The position numbers and the translations under genes are program-made. A DNA stretch of 64,000 bases from positions 6,138,001 to 6,202,000 of the forward strand of contig JAUZTG010000029.1 of assembly GCA_030734395.1 (NCBI GenBank). Reading direction: 5' to 3'. The DNA is from Sarocladium kiliense. Its lineage: Eukaryota; Ascomycota; Sordariomycetes; Hypocreales; Sarocladiaceae. Below, piece by piece: positions 35,356-47,500 of this stretch (positions are counted from its first letter, which is position 1; every line of letters begins with the position of its first letter). Under the pieces are notes generated by a model. It saw nothing but the letters and a program-made list of their open reading frames with translations, was not told the DNA's origin and did no database searches.

Positions 35356-35850
35356 GCTGCTATGATTGGGGCACGAGTAAACGCTACTTGTGAGCTGGCA
35401 CTCACTAGGTCGTCGACTTGTTATCGTTGGTGTTGTTTGAGGGATTTGCGCGGGTTAGAGCCTGCTCAAAGCGGTCCTCGTTCCATGGCTAGAATTGAAT
35501 GAAGAGCTGGCATCATCTTTCATTACTACAATATATTATGTCAGCCCGCATCATCCTCTCTCAAATAATTTATCAGTTTGTTCATGACAAGGATAAGCCA
35601 GGATTATCAAGTTTCATACTAACCTCTCTCTGCTGAAGCTTTCCCACGCTTCAAGCAGCCCCTATTTGGTCTGCAAATAAACATGGACGGCGTTTTGGAA
35701 CATATCAGGGGCGTGAAGAAGCGACCGCAGCTACAGTATGTGATGTCTTAATCACCAACAAGGAATTTATCGCTGCACGTGGTTTCAGCGCATGCAGGTC
35801 TCGCAAATGAGCGACAACATAAAATTCACCACTTCATCAGAACTAAGCTA
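35356..35850. other. Convergent intergenic region, 495 bp
   Basis: Lies between two convergent genes; AT-rich around 35,510-35,610. It should hold both 3' ends. No further feature seen. Confidence 0.5.
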
Positions 35851-38529
35851 TCACCAACTTCCCGCGGCAGGACCGATAGGAGAACCATCAGCAGGCATCT
35901 GCCTGGCGCGAGCCATCCTCGTTGCGTCAAACGTCTCATCGGCGACAGTGGTTCCCCACCAGGTAGGGAAGTTGCTGCTCGAGAGACCAAGACCCAACGC
36001 GAAAAGAACAAGGCAAATGGCGTTGCCGACGTCGAGGGCACCAGCCATGACGTAAGTGTAACGGGACCACCAGGGCTTGTACTTCCTCATGATGTAGATG
36101 TTGAACATGGCACCGACAAGAAGCCAGTTGGACAAGTTCCAAAGAGTAGCGGGAGGAATCATGCCACCAATACTGAAGATGGCAGGCCAGTAGACGTAGC
36201 GCTAGGAATAATTAGCGTGGTTCAAGACAAACGTGGAGAAGAAGACTTACAGCAATGCTGCGAGGGTATCTGCGGGCAATCACGTAGTGGATGACAGTGA
36301 CGACGGCTCCAATGAGCCAGAACCAGTTGATCCAGGAGAACAAAGCGCCAGGTCCAAACATCCTCTTGGGACCAACAACTCCCCAAATGACACTGGCGTT
36401 GTAGAAAGTGGTGGCACCTGGGCAAGTGAAGCCCTGAGGCTGAGACTCAGAGCAGAACTCAGGGATGTTGCCTAGGAGGAAGTTGTAGGTGGCAATCTGG
36501 ACCAGCGACAGCCAGACAGCGGCGAAGAACTGGGCGCGGAACATCGATCGCGGAGGAACTTTCATCTAAAGAGCGGGTTAGCTGATGTGTCATTTGCAGC
36601 CGACCCAGGGCTGAGATCTAGAGAAGACTTACGTAGTGTCCGACCTTCATGTCCGAAACAAAGGTGAGACCATTGGCCATGAGCATGTAACCCCAGCTCT
36701 TGAAGAGCATCATGGCTACGGGACGGCCAGGAAGCATGTAACCGACGATGAACTCAGTGATGATGTTGAGGCCAGTCTGCTGACTAGTGATTGCCTGGAT
36801 GATTCCTGATCCATGATGTTAGTGACGGAATTTCAAAGAAAAAGCCGATAAAGACGCTGACTTACCAATAGGAAGAATCATGACGACACCCATGACAACG
36901 CAAAGAATGAAGGCCCACCAGGTGAGCTTGGTATCCCAGACCTGGGAAGCAATCATTGCGAATGTGAAAGAGACGGCGAAGACAGCCATGAACCACTAAA
37001 GTCATCGTTAGTCTCAGAGAGAAACCGTGTGTTCTTAGCGACTCACCCATTCAGGAGCTTCCGGGTACTTCCTCATGTGCTTCAGGTGAACATCAGGCTC
37101 CTCGTATTTAGCGTCCTTGGTGCGCCTCCAGATATCCTTTCCGTAGAAAAGACCGACATGCACAACAGTCGACATGAGGGCAGCGAAGCCCAAGGCGTAA
37201 GCCATAGTGAAGACAGGGCCAATCAGAAGAGGAGAGTATGCCTCATAAGCCTCAACGTTGAGGGTCAGGTCATCGTTCAGGATTCGCGAGGTGTTGTATA
37301 CTATGCCCATGTTGTCGAAGTTCTTGTTGGCACTCAGTGGCAGGTACCTATAGAACTCGGCACCACCGTAGGCCACAGCGTATCCACAGATCAAGATGAG
37401 GAAAGCGCCGAAGATGGAGTTCCAGATCGCGAAAGAAGGGAACTGAAGAGGGTTGTTGAAGAAACCAGCAACACCACTCCAGTCGAGAGTTCCAGGAATG
37501 AAGCCGAGGCCGTTGTGACCACCGAACGCCTGGTTGACGCCAACGTTGCTCGGGGCGATCCAAGTCGGGAACTGTCCGATATAGCACAGGAACGGCGCAA
37601 TGCAGTTAGGAATCCACTCCCAGAAGAAGGTACCACCAGCAACGATCATGAAGAACTTGTAGCGGCCCATGGTCCAGCCGTTAGCAGAGTCGGCGGAACC
37701 ACCGCTGTGCAGAGCATCCATGACAGAGCAGGTGATGAGAGTTGCGGGCCAGACCATAGCAGCGGGCCAGATGAGGAAGCGGCGCATAACACCAGCGAGA
37801 CCGAAACCCATGACCTGGGTGGACATGATGAGCAGAATCTGGAAGCCCCATCCCCAAGACTGACCGTAGAAGATCTCCTGGGCGATGAGAATGGAGATGG
37901 AGTAGCTGATTGTTGTTCCGGCAGCGGCCATCATGGTGATGAGGGTGTGCTCCTTCTTGTTGAAAGGACCGGGGTTGAGCGGAGCGCCAAAGATCTTGAC
38001 ATCAGGCATGAACTTGGCCCAGCCAGTGCCCAGAGGGTAGGCGATGAGCTGCACGACGGAACTGGTAATGGAGACCTGGGTGTAGTGCTCATAGAGAAGG
38101 ACGTTGACCGAGCCAATAATCGTGCAGAGAAGGGCACCAATGGTCCAGGCACGGATAGTGTCGACATAGAGAGAAGGATCATCAGTAGGTTTGACCTAAG
38201 TTGTTGTTAACGAAAAGCCCAGACACAAATCACACAATAGATGCCGATTAAAGACGTACCGATGCGCGGACTTCAAAATATGGAGAGTCCTCCTCGAGAA
38301 TCGACTGCTCAACAGCAACCTCCTTCTCAGCATCGCCCGTTCCAATCGCATTGTCGATGTCGTCGATGGTGTGAATGTCCATAAAAGGATCCCACTTGTG
38401 CTGATCCTTCACCCGCCTAAGGTGAGCATCGGCATTCGCGACATCCTCGCCAGGGCCCTCAGCCGAGCTGGTGTAGACATTGGAGGCGCTGTTGTCCTTG
38501 ATCTTGGTGATGATGTTGGAGAAGCCCAT
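35851..38529 (-). CDS. Oligopeptide transporter, OPT family (795 aa)
   Basis: Proton-coupled uptake of small peptides across the plasma membrane. Six exons on the minus strand: 38529-38260, 38195-37047, 36995-36866, 36805-36633, 36565-36251 and 36201-35851, in phase. A ~95-residue hydrophilic N-tail ends in SPYFEVRASVKPTDDPSLYVDTIRAWTIG, the OPT entry motif (xEVRAxVxPTDDPxL) at the exon 1/2 junction. About 14-16 hydrophobic helices follow. Family motifs: LGTGWAKFMPD, LNPGPFNKKEHTLITMMA, PNCIAPFLCYIGQFPTW, QAITSQQTGLNIITEFIVGYMLPGRP, FVSDMKVGHYMKVPPR and WGVVGPKRMFGPG. Length fits fungal OPTs. The C-terminus ends after the last helix with a short polar tail. Confidence 0.96.
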
Positions 38530-39569
38530 GGTTGCGGCTTTGTGATGCGCGCTTTCGCCTCGATCAGAGTATGCAAAAGTGTCACAGCCACAGAAGACAG
38601 TGTGAAGCCTGTTCCATGGAGAGATCGAGAAGGTTCAGATGGTGAGAAGGCCGTGTATTAAATTAAAATCCCCCCTCTGATTCAGGCCCTCCCCCGCCAC
38701 CGATCAATCGCCTCGCTCCAGAGATGCAGTGAATCAACGCCAATCCGCTATCACAAGGTCAAGATCGGCTTGTGGAACAAAGGTCCCTATGTCGACATGG
38801 TGTGTGCTTGGGGCAAAAGTGCGTGCTCAGCGTTATCTCGTGCAAAGGTTCTTGCAATCCTCTGATAGTCTTGGCTATTGGGCAAACCACTGCTAGAGCT
38901 GGAAGTGGCAAGTATCACGGCCCCAAGCGAGACCCCTACCCACAAAAGTCCCCTCCCATTCTCGACCAGTGTCGCTGGATGGAGAAGAACTTCTGCCCGA
39001 GGAAGTGTGGAGTGGGCTATTCCCATCCCCATGTCTGGAAATAGTTACGTGTTGACAGACCACGCCTGTACGCTCTGTCGATGTTGTCGCCAAGGACTCG
39101 CGCATCGCTATCATTGCCATCGTCGCCTGCCACGAAAGCAGGGTTGCGCTCAACCAGCAACCCCTGAATAGAATCCAAGGTTCTGGCGCCGTCCTGCTTC
39201 ATCGCCACAGTTCATGCATGTTGGCGATACCAAGTCCATGTCACACGATGGTTTGCCTCATTCCGCGCATCCTTCTCGAAGCCAACCACTTCGTCCCCCC
39301 TAGCGTGTCCCAACCATCAGAAGATTACCTATAACGTGCACTACAAAGAAGCTTACCGCCAGCCAATCGCGGTCCTAAAGTCCATCTGATCCCTAGGACC
39401 TCGACCAACGGCGCTAGGCTCTCCGACGTAGCGTTGCAGCTGGTGGGGCCTCGGTCCGTCTCGGTTCTGCTCAGATAGGCAGGTGAAGTCATTTGGACAC
39501 GAACTCCGAGTGGCGGATGGCCGATCTCTCTATCAAGCCTCCAGGGGGTCCCCCGCACTCGCGTCTGAG

Positions 39570-39662
39570 GGAGATGGATACATCGGGACTTTTGCTTGGC
39601 GATACCCCGAATATTGGATGTCAGGAGACGGATATCTCGGAAGTGGTGCTTGGCGATACCTG
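39570..39662 (+). repeat. Imperfect tandem duplication (period about 54 bp)
   Basis: Two copies share GGAGAYGGATAYMTCGG and then end identically in GCTTGGCGATACC (copy 1 about 39,570-39,606, copy 2 about 39,624-39,662). In one frame both read GDGYIG/GDGYLG followed by AWRY, so it may be the relic of a repeat-containing protein. Function unknown. Confidence 0.5.
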
Positions 39663-42600
39663 CCCAGAACCCAGGATATCCGCCATAGGATGGGTCCTTG
39701 ACTTCAGCTCGCATACGTGGCGCATCCACCCGTTGGCCTTTGTCGCTGTTATGAAAGGGAACTGCCGGCGCTTAGCGCTTCATCGCTGGTATGGTGCGAT
39801 GCTGGCCGTCTTTATCACGCGCCTGCACAGAGTACGTAAAGTAATGTTTGTACCTACCTACGAAGCAACTACCAGGGCTACGATAAGCAGTGGTTTGCAA
39901 GTGGAAGTGCTAATTACAGTGGCGACACGTATCTTGACAACCTGGGGCGGAACTGACCGCGTGGCGGAAGCGCACCGCATCTTCCTCGGACAAGCCGAGC
40001 GACATCACGCTGGAAGCACAACCCGAGATGAGGTGAGCGACCGCTCCCGGGAATGAATGGTAATGGGAATGCAAATCAGGTAGGTGCTCAGATGTGTGTG
40101 TGTGTTCCTTATTCCTTACCGCATGCCGTAAGCCGTATGCCGTATGCCCCTTTGCCTGCCTCCACTCTCACGTGTAAAACAGCTAGCTCGAATAGTGCAA
40201 AACCGTAAAGCCGTATCAGTACAATGCTTAAGGTTCTTTTGCTTTTCGGGCCCATCGCGGGACATGCATAACTTATCGTTGCGTTCTTCCCAGGCTGGCT
40301 CTTTGCCATTGGTTCAGCGATTGATGGCTAACTCGTAAACGTACGGCAAACGCGCTGGCCGACGGGGTTTACGAGGTTCTTATCGTTATTGACTCCATCG
40401 TGCCATCAGATCACACCAGTCTTTCCCCGGCTTTGCGGACAACGCTTCCTGGTATCCTTTGACTGCATGAGGTCTGCGCTCTTGTCGATTCAGCCTCGCT
40501 GTAACGCCGATGAGTGAGCCAAAATGCGATGCCACTGATAGCATGCACCGGCTCAGGGCCACGGAGGGGGGTATGCTCTGGTACTGACACATCGTGCGTC
40601 TCTCCGTCCACCGTGATTGTGACAAATGATCTGTCAAGTCTGCTCCTACGGTATCATCCACGCCGCCGGCGAGAGCTAATCCAACACATACTCTTCAGCC
40701 GCTCGAGCAGGGTGCGAGAATCGCCACGTTGAAGAATCAGTGATCCATATATTCCGTTGACAGTATCCACAGCTGAAGGTAGGTACAGCACGAACCTGCC
40801 ATTGACGTGATCGTAATATCAATCCCCATTCTCGGCTGTAAACCCGTGCACCTCTTAGTGGACTTGCGGGGTGTATCATCGCGTTTGGATCTGTTCGCGT
40901 ATCAGCAGCTCGTCCTATGATAGCTCAGTACTGCGCCGCTAAGTGGGAATCCAGATCAGGTTCGCCTTTGCAGTCCTCGATTCGTATGTGAAATTGGTAT
41001 ACGCGGCGCTATTCTGTTCGAAGTCTAGTATGGCCTACGAAAGTCCATTCCGCTGCACGCTGCCGTCGGCAGCACTCATCCCTTGCTATTACGGCCGCCT
41101 TACTTCAGTACGGTTCAGGGTGGACTCTTGTCGATATGATTACCTTGAGGTTTGTAACTGTACTGTGATGTGTCGACAGCTTAACCTGATGGCACAATGG
41201 TGCACCGTGGAAGAGAGTTGGGATTCGCCAGGACCGGAAATCCGGCGGCGAGAGATCAAGGAACAAGGTACGCAGCCAGGAAGTTTATGGCCACTCATCG
41301 TAGAACATGTATGGATGAGGCAAGTTCAGACAAAGGTAACAGCCGGAGAACGGCTTTGCTCTGTAGAGTAAAGGAGCCTAGGAGGGTGCCAAGGCGGGTG
41401 GCAAGGCTGGGTGAGGCCGAGGAGGAATCAAGCATGTTCTGTACTAACATGTGCCTCTTATCAGCCAGTCTGTCGGTTACAGGGGATCTTTGGCTGGTTG
41501 CATGGGGCCTCCTTACATGATGTGCGCCTGATCTGGTCCCATGTTTGCGGTGACTCTGCATCTAGAACGGGCCCATATCGATCCCTTGTTGGTCGACGAC
41601 CATCGCAGTCTGGTCCGTAGCTGTGTGACCATAGTTGGCCAGTATTGATTGGGCAGTGACTCTAACTCTGTTGGGCCTCACAATTAGGCCATCGTACGGC
41701 TGCACATTAGTTTCAACTCGCGAAGGTGCCATACTAAGTCATACGCTCGCTTACCCATATCACTCCCAGCTTGTTCGAAGCAATAATATCAGCGGCTGTG
41801 CGGCCAGTATAATAAGGCCCTACATTCATTCATAGTGACCAATTGCAGGCGAGCTCCCTCGTCCGATGCCTGACACGTCCGATTTTCGAGATTAGGCATA
41901 CTCAGCTAGGAATATGATTATAGTACTGGTATATTTCAGGACCTTAGTAAAGTAGTGTCTATTGCTACACAGCTGTGCCTAGAGCTCAGTCCTAGTTGCT
42001 GTGCGCAACCCAAGGCTGGGCTGACTTTGTCATGCCACGAAAGATCGAGCAGGACTATCATAGGGTATAGTAGAACTGCAAGTCCGCTAGATAAAGAGCA
42101 AAAGATGCAGCTTCGAGATAGACGGTGAAGGGTAGTTGACGGGCGGAGACCATAATGAGAACTATCTACCAGAATAGCGGTCATTTATGATCAAAAGAGT
42201 AGGATCTGGACGAAACCATTAATGAGGCTCATAGGGTACAGGGTATGATAGGCCTATTCTGCCACTAAACAGCTAGGTCCTAGATGCCATTTCGACTCTT
42301 CAGAAAGGGTGGAGAGGTCGATGGAACACAGGAGTGATCTGAGTCCACGCTCATATTTGAGTCAGCACTTGTCTCGCTGTAATGATCGCCAAAAAGAGTC
42401 ATATGGGAATAGAAGAGTAGCGGTCACCTGCACATAGCGGGTAGGGCCAAGTAAGTCATCGAGCTCAGGGTCAAAGGTCTTCTAGGCCATGCTATATAGA
42501 CGAGACGGCGTGGCGGCAAAACCGTGGAATAGTAGATGTTCAACACTAGTTCACCTGAAAGTAGTGCAGTGATGTGTTAAGACTTGCAATACCCTGAGTA

Positions 42601-43669
42601 ATCATGGGACCAAGCTGTCGTGTTGGGACGCCTATGACCGGATCGTGCTGGCTGGACTAGCGACGAGCATCACCTTCGATCCACGAATTGGTGCTGCCTT
42701 CATCGCAGGCTATCTGAGAAAAGCAGCCCACAAGGAAGCCCTGTTTACAAACGTATAGTGAAGCAGCCAGCTCCTGTGCCCGTAGCCTATACTCGAAACA
42801 GGGGTGCAGGCCATCTTGAACGGTCTTTGATTGGCAGCTTTCTTGAGCCCATACCTTTTCTTAACCAGATATCGCTTCCCGCATGGCCCTACTGCGGCGT
42901 ATACTTGTATAAAGGCTATTCGGTTTCGTGACAGAATGCGCAGGATGTGTGTCCTCTTTATAAAGAGGGATATTCAGCTGTTCTAGCCGCTATGGTACTC
43001 GACGCGCGACGCATCTACACACCGGCCGCGGACTTGCAAGTTTGCTCCATAGGGCGCAATTGAGTTGACGCCTCAGCACCATCACACTGTCATATAGAGT
43101 TTTCATACGCTGTCGACCAAAGGGAATGGCAACCCTACCTATACAAGCCAACGAAACTTTTGCGCATATGTCGTGCGGCGAAATACAAGCGCCGACTCAG
43201 CTTGTGCCTGGGGGGTAAAGAGACTAAGCATATGGGCGGTTAGGAGCCAGCGTCCTCTATCGGGGTGAGTTCACTGCCGTGCATTCTTGATTCGAAGGAG
43301 ACTAACTTAGATATCTGCCGCTTGCGAATTTAAGGTTAAAGTTATTGTTGATGCCTGGATCTGATGGGCGTATGGCGGCACGGTGGCTGTGATGGTGTGC
43401 TGGCAGCCTAGTAAACTGCTAGGCGCGGATTGAGATTCTGCCGTCTTACACGGGAATACATGCAAACACCATGCGTGGCGCATCACGACTCAGCTTCCAC
43501 CAACAACGGCGTCGTCGAAGGTTCAATCGGTGAACGAGACCGTGCATCTCACCACTGAATGCTGGCGCGAACCCTTCACGTCGCCAGTCTAGCTCGGTCA
43601 AACGTGCCAGAGGTGGCTGTTGGTCGTTGCGTGCGATCTATGCTTGTCTCACACGCCGCCATCTTGATC

Positions 43670-43677
43670 TATAAAAG
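43670..43677 (+). promoter_or_regulatory. TATA box of the YCII-family gene
   Basis: TATAAAAG, 112 bp before the ATG at 43789. The leader that follows is C/A-rich (ACCACCCAATTGACC...), as in highly expressed fungal genes. Confidence 0.5.
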
Positions 43678-43788
43678 GCCACTGTCTTCCCCTCACCATC
43701 TGTGAATTAGATCCAGCCAAACAAGCTCAAACGGGCAAACTCCCAGACAATAAGACAAAACCACCCAATTGACCAACAACCACGCACC

Positions 43789-44220
43789 ATGCCACGCTAC
43801 ATCTTCCTCATCAAGGCCGACCCCGGCGCCGAGAAGCCTCCCCAAGACGCACCTACCAGCATGTACGAGGAGATGACTAAGTTCAACGAGGAGATGACAG
43901 CTGCTGGCGTCATGCTCAGCGGTGACGGCTTCCTGCCCACTTCCCGTGACAGCTACCGCCTCACCTATTCATCCGAGCTCTCCCCCACTGTTGTTGCTGG
44001 CCCTTTTGATGTGGACAAGGAGGCGCATGTCTGTGGCTTCTGGACCGTTCGCACAAAAGACGTCGAGGAGGCTCTGTCATGGGCCAAGAGGATCCCTTTC
44101 AAGGAGGGCGAGGTCGTGGTGAGGCGTATCGCGGACTCGGACGACCTGGGTGATGCCTTCACCGACGAGCTCAGGGACAGGGAAGGCAAGATGCAGGAGG
44201 AACTCGCCAAGAGGAAGTGA
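43789..44220 (+). CDS. YCII-related (DGPF) domain protein, 143 aa
   Basis: Small intronless gene. The whole product is one YCII-like ferredoxin-fold domain: MPRYIFLIKADPGAEKP, MTKFNEEMTAAGVMLSGDGFLPT, VVAGPFDVDKEAHVCGFWTVRTKDVEEALSWAKRIPF and EGEVVVRRI. The last strand is followed by a charged helix. DGPF-type relatives are widespread in bacteria and moulds; their substrates are mostly unknown. Strong TATA box, pyrimidine-rich leader and compact structure point to good expression. It is convergent with the NLR gene, with 314 bp between stops. Confidence 0.9.
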   Translation: MPRYIFLIKADPGAEKPPQDAPTSMYEEMTKFNEEMTAAGVMLSGDGFLPTSRDSYRLTYSSELSPTVVAGPFDVDKEAHVCGFWTVRTKDVEEALSWAKRIPFKEGEVVVRRIADSDDLGDAFTDELRDREGKMQEELAKRK

Positions 44221-44534
44221 AGGCAGCCTCCTTTCTCTAGCCATACAACCAAGTAAAATAAGCCGTTGATACGCTGTGAATGGTTGTGAAGTAGCACCAA
44301 TTGAGATACTATGCGCCACCAGATCCGTGGTCACGAAAGGTATTATGACGACTGAAGGCACCTATTGAATACTAGACGTGTCACTGAGTTCGAAGACCTC
44401 CCCTCAGATTCCATTCCAAAGTGGCTGAAATCGAAGGCGGCGAACATATCTGACTGCGCATTTAATATAGATACTCGCCTAACCCACGTTATTCATGTCC
44501 ATTTTGAATGTCGTCATCATCCCCTACTAACGCT
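44221..44534. other. Convergent spacer, 314 bp
   Basis: 3' flanks of the YCII-family gene and the NLR gene. Nothing specific seen. Confidence 0.5.
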
Positions 44535-47500
44535 CTACTGCGTGTAGGAACCACGTGAATGCAAAGCATCCGAAAGCTCCTTGACTAGATCAGCTCTTCC
44601 CATAGCCTCTGCGAAGGGGATCCTGTCTCTAGCAGTCTCTGGATCTGCGCCCTTGGCAAGGAGCATCCTTACAACTGCAAGATGGCCGTACTCCATAGCC
44701 CATGATAGAACTGTGCGGGGGCCCTCGTCCAAATCCTTGGCCCCTGCATCGAAGAGGGCTTCGATTACGCCGGGGGCGTCGCACTGAATTGCCCATGCCA
44801 TCGGCGTCCAGCCGTCCATGTCTTTGTCTTCTAGGCCCCGGGGTTCACATTCAAGCAGGGCCCGAACTGCACCTTCGTGTCCATGTCCGCACGCCCATGA
44901 AAGAGGACTTCGCTGATCATGATCCAACCGATATTTGTCAACTTTTGGGTTCTGCTGAAGCACGCGAATGACACTTGAGTGCCCGTTCCCAGTTGCCCAC
45001 GAAAAGGCAGTCCGGCCGGTGTTGTCCCCAAGGTTGGGGTCTATTCCTCGAACTCTTTTCAGCAAGAAGTTGACAACCTCTTCCACGCCATCGCCAGATG
45101 CCCATGATAAGGCAGTGCGCCCTTGAGAGTCTTGACTATCGATGTTAACGCGGCGATCCTTGGCCAACGCTGAGATGATGGTAAGGTGACCGCCTCCCGA
45201 GGCCCAGATAAATGGAGTTGCGCCGCTTTGGTCGCCAAGGTCTGGCATAATGGAATCCTGCTTGAGCAGATACCTTACCACATCGTGGTGACCATTACCC
45301 GCTGCTAAGGACAGGGCAGTTCTTCCTCTCTTGCCTTTGATGTTCACGTTACAACAGCCATGGCTCAAGAGGAGACGTACACACTCAAGGTGTCCATTCG
45401 CTGCGGCTATCAAGAGGGGAGTGTGTCGCTCAGAACTGTAATACTCGGAATTGGCATTGGCCGCCAGCAGCATTGGAACAATTCTCTGGTGACCACCATT
45501 TGCCGACCAAAAGAGCGCCTCATCCTTCTCCTGCTGAGAGCAACAGCCGTATTGGAGAATTTCCTTAGTCGCCTCAATGAGGTTGAGATGAGAGGCAAAC
45601 TCCAGACTGCTAGATTCTTCGGGGAAGCTCGTAGCTGCGTCAATGGCCTGAGACCGAGCAAGCCTCCTCCAAGTTCGTCCTGCTGTGTTGTTGAGTTCAA
45701 GCAAGGCCATGACAGAACTCTTGAGCTCGGGAGGGGCATTGGCCTCACAGTTAGAGTAGTGATAGTGCCATTTCGTGGCCGCATAGCTGTAGAACGGATG
45801 ACGCGAGGCCACTCCGGTCAAGAGGTCCGCTTCAACAGCCTCGGGCTCCTGGAGAAGGTCTATTCCCATCGTATCTTCTCCCCACATGTCTCCATCGTCT
45901 GAAGCCTTCTCAGCTTCATCAAAGCCGGTTTGCCTGGTCTCGTCTATTGGTGATGGCTCAGGGGAAGAGTTCGGAGTTTGGAAGTCTTCTAAAAGAAGAT
46001 AGAGGGTGCAGACAGTCGCCATCTGAAGCGCCGCGCTCTTGGAGGTGATAAGCGGCATTCCAGGGCATGACTCATAAGAGCGGAAGCTGAGCGCATCTTC
46101 TTCAGATCTCAGCAGAAAGTCCCGGACGCTTTCGTGTACCAGTGAAACTTGCTGGCCGGACAGCCGCACGAGCGGCCCGAGAATGCCCCGAATGGTACGA
46201 GCAATGGCCGGTTGGGAGTCCCGGGAAACTTCACCTGAGCTTTGGTGGCGATTTGTGATGGTAAGCGCATGATTGATCTCATCGAGACGAAGATTCCTCG
46301 AACTGGCTAAAAGTAGGCTCAATAAGCAATGCGCAGTTGATAGATTTCCCTTCGGAACTTTGGCTAGGAAGCCTGCATACGTGGACTCAAGGCTTTGTGG
46401 GAGATTACTGATGATAGTGTCGAAGTCGGCGGCAGATGCGAGTAGGCTGTCTTCCAATGACTCGAGGACCATGTGAGTCCACAAGAACGTGTTTCCAGCC
46501 TTTGAGAGCATGGCTTTGAGGAGGTGACGTTTTGTCTGTTCGGGACAACTGTGCCTTAGGGCAACCTCATCCACCCGGTGGCGAATGAATTGTTCAATGT
46601 CGTCTGAGTAGCCTAACTCCCCATCATCAATAGCAATGGTACCCTCTTTCACGACGTCCTCCACCTCCACAGGTGGATACAATATTGGTCGGCTTGTAAG
46701 GAGGAACTTGACAGTCTTGCTCGAATCGTTATGTGTGAGCTCTCTGATCACACTGAGAAGGTTCCGGCAGGAGGAAGTCTCGCATTCATCGAGGGCGTCG
46801 ATGATAACATAGACCATGTTTTCCTTCAGGTCCTTGATCATGCTCTTGAAGACAGACCACAGTGTAGCGAATGAGTGAACCATGCCGCCACCACAGACCT
46901 CGAACTCCCGGCGGATATGTCGGATCATCTGTCGATTGCGATGAACAAGCTGAAATATGAGTCCGGTAAGGATCGCCTTGCCGTCTTGCTGTGAGGTAAT
47001 CTTCTTATCACAGAAGTACATAAGAACCCGCTGGCTTCCATCCTCAAGGCGTTTCGCGACAGAATGAGAGAGGACCGTCTTGCCACAGCCAGGATGACCA
47101 GTCAGCCACAGTATTGCGCTTTGAGCCCTTTCGTTCCATGTCACAAACGAAGGGTGCGACCCGATCCAGTTGCAAGTGCCATGTACTGGTGTTGGCAATC
47201 TTGCCTTGTAGTCCCTCAGATCGAAGTTGCTGAACAACGTCATACACGATCTCTCGAGATCGTTGAAACCTTTCAACCAGTCAAAAGCTGATCTCTGGGA
47301 GGTGAGATGGAGATCTTTGCGACTTACTTGAAGTGGAGGAGTCTCGGCTTCTCGCCCTGTTACGTTGTGCGCGGCTACGGCCTGCAGAAACCTGGAGCCG
47401 TCTGATTGCTTGGCACACCGATGCACATTCTGATGTGTTGTGTGGGAAGCGACAGATTTCTTGGTGGTTCAGATTCAATGGCAGCACATCTTCGTCTGGC

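Larger units (their letters stand above)
38530..43788. other. 5.3 kb gene-poor stretch
   Basis: I find no gene I can support here. Frames of up to 187 codons (39,493-40,056) lack an ATG start and any family resemblance. Visible structure: an imperfect tandem repeat near 39,570-39,660, a short TG run at 40,095-40,104 followed by GCCGTATGCC-like words to about 40,147, and a block from 42,185 to 43,788 with no frame of 60 codons on either strand. The latter looks like mutated, old repeat sequence, but I cannot assign a family. The last ~120 bp is the TATA-bearing promoter of the next gene. Confidence 0.5.

Noticed and set aside
39493..40056. 187-codon plus-strand frame
   Set aside because: It begins at TTG, has no ATG-led gene structure and no family resemblance.
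40911..40985. tRNA-like words (TAGCTCAGT ... GGTTCGCC)
   Set aside because: The D-loop-like and T-loop-like words are too close and no acceptor or anticodon stem can be paired.
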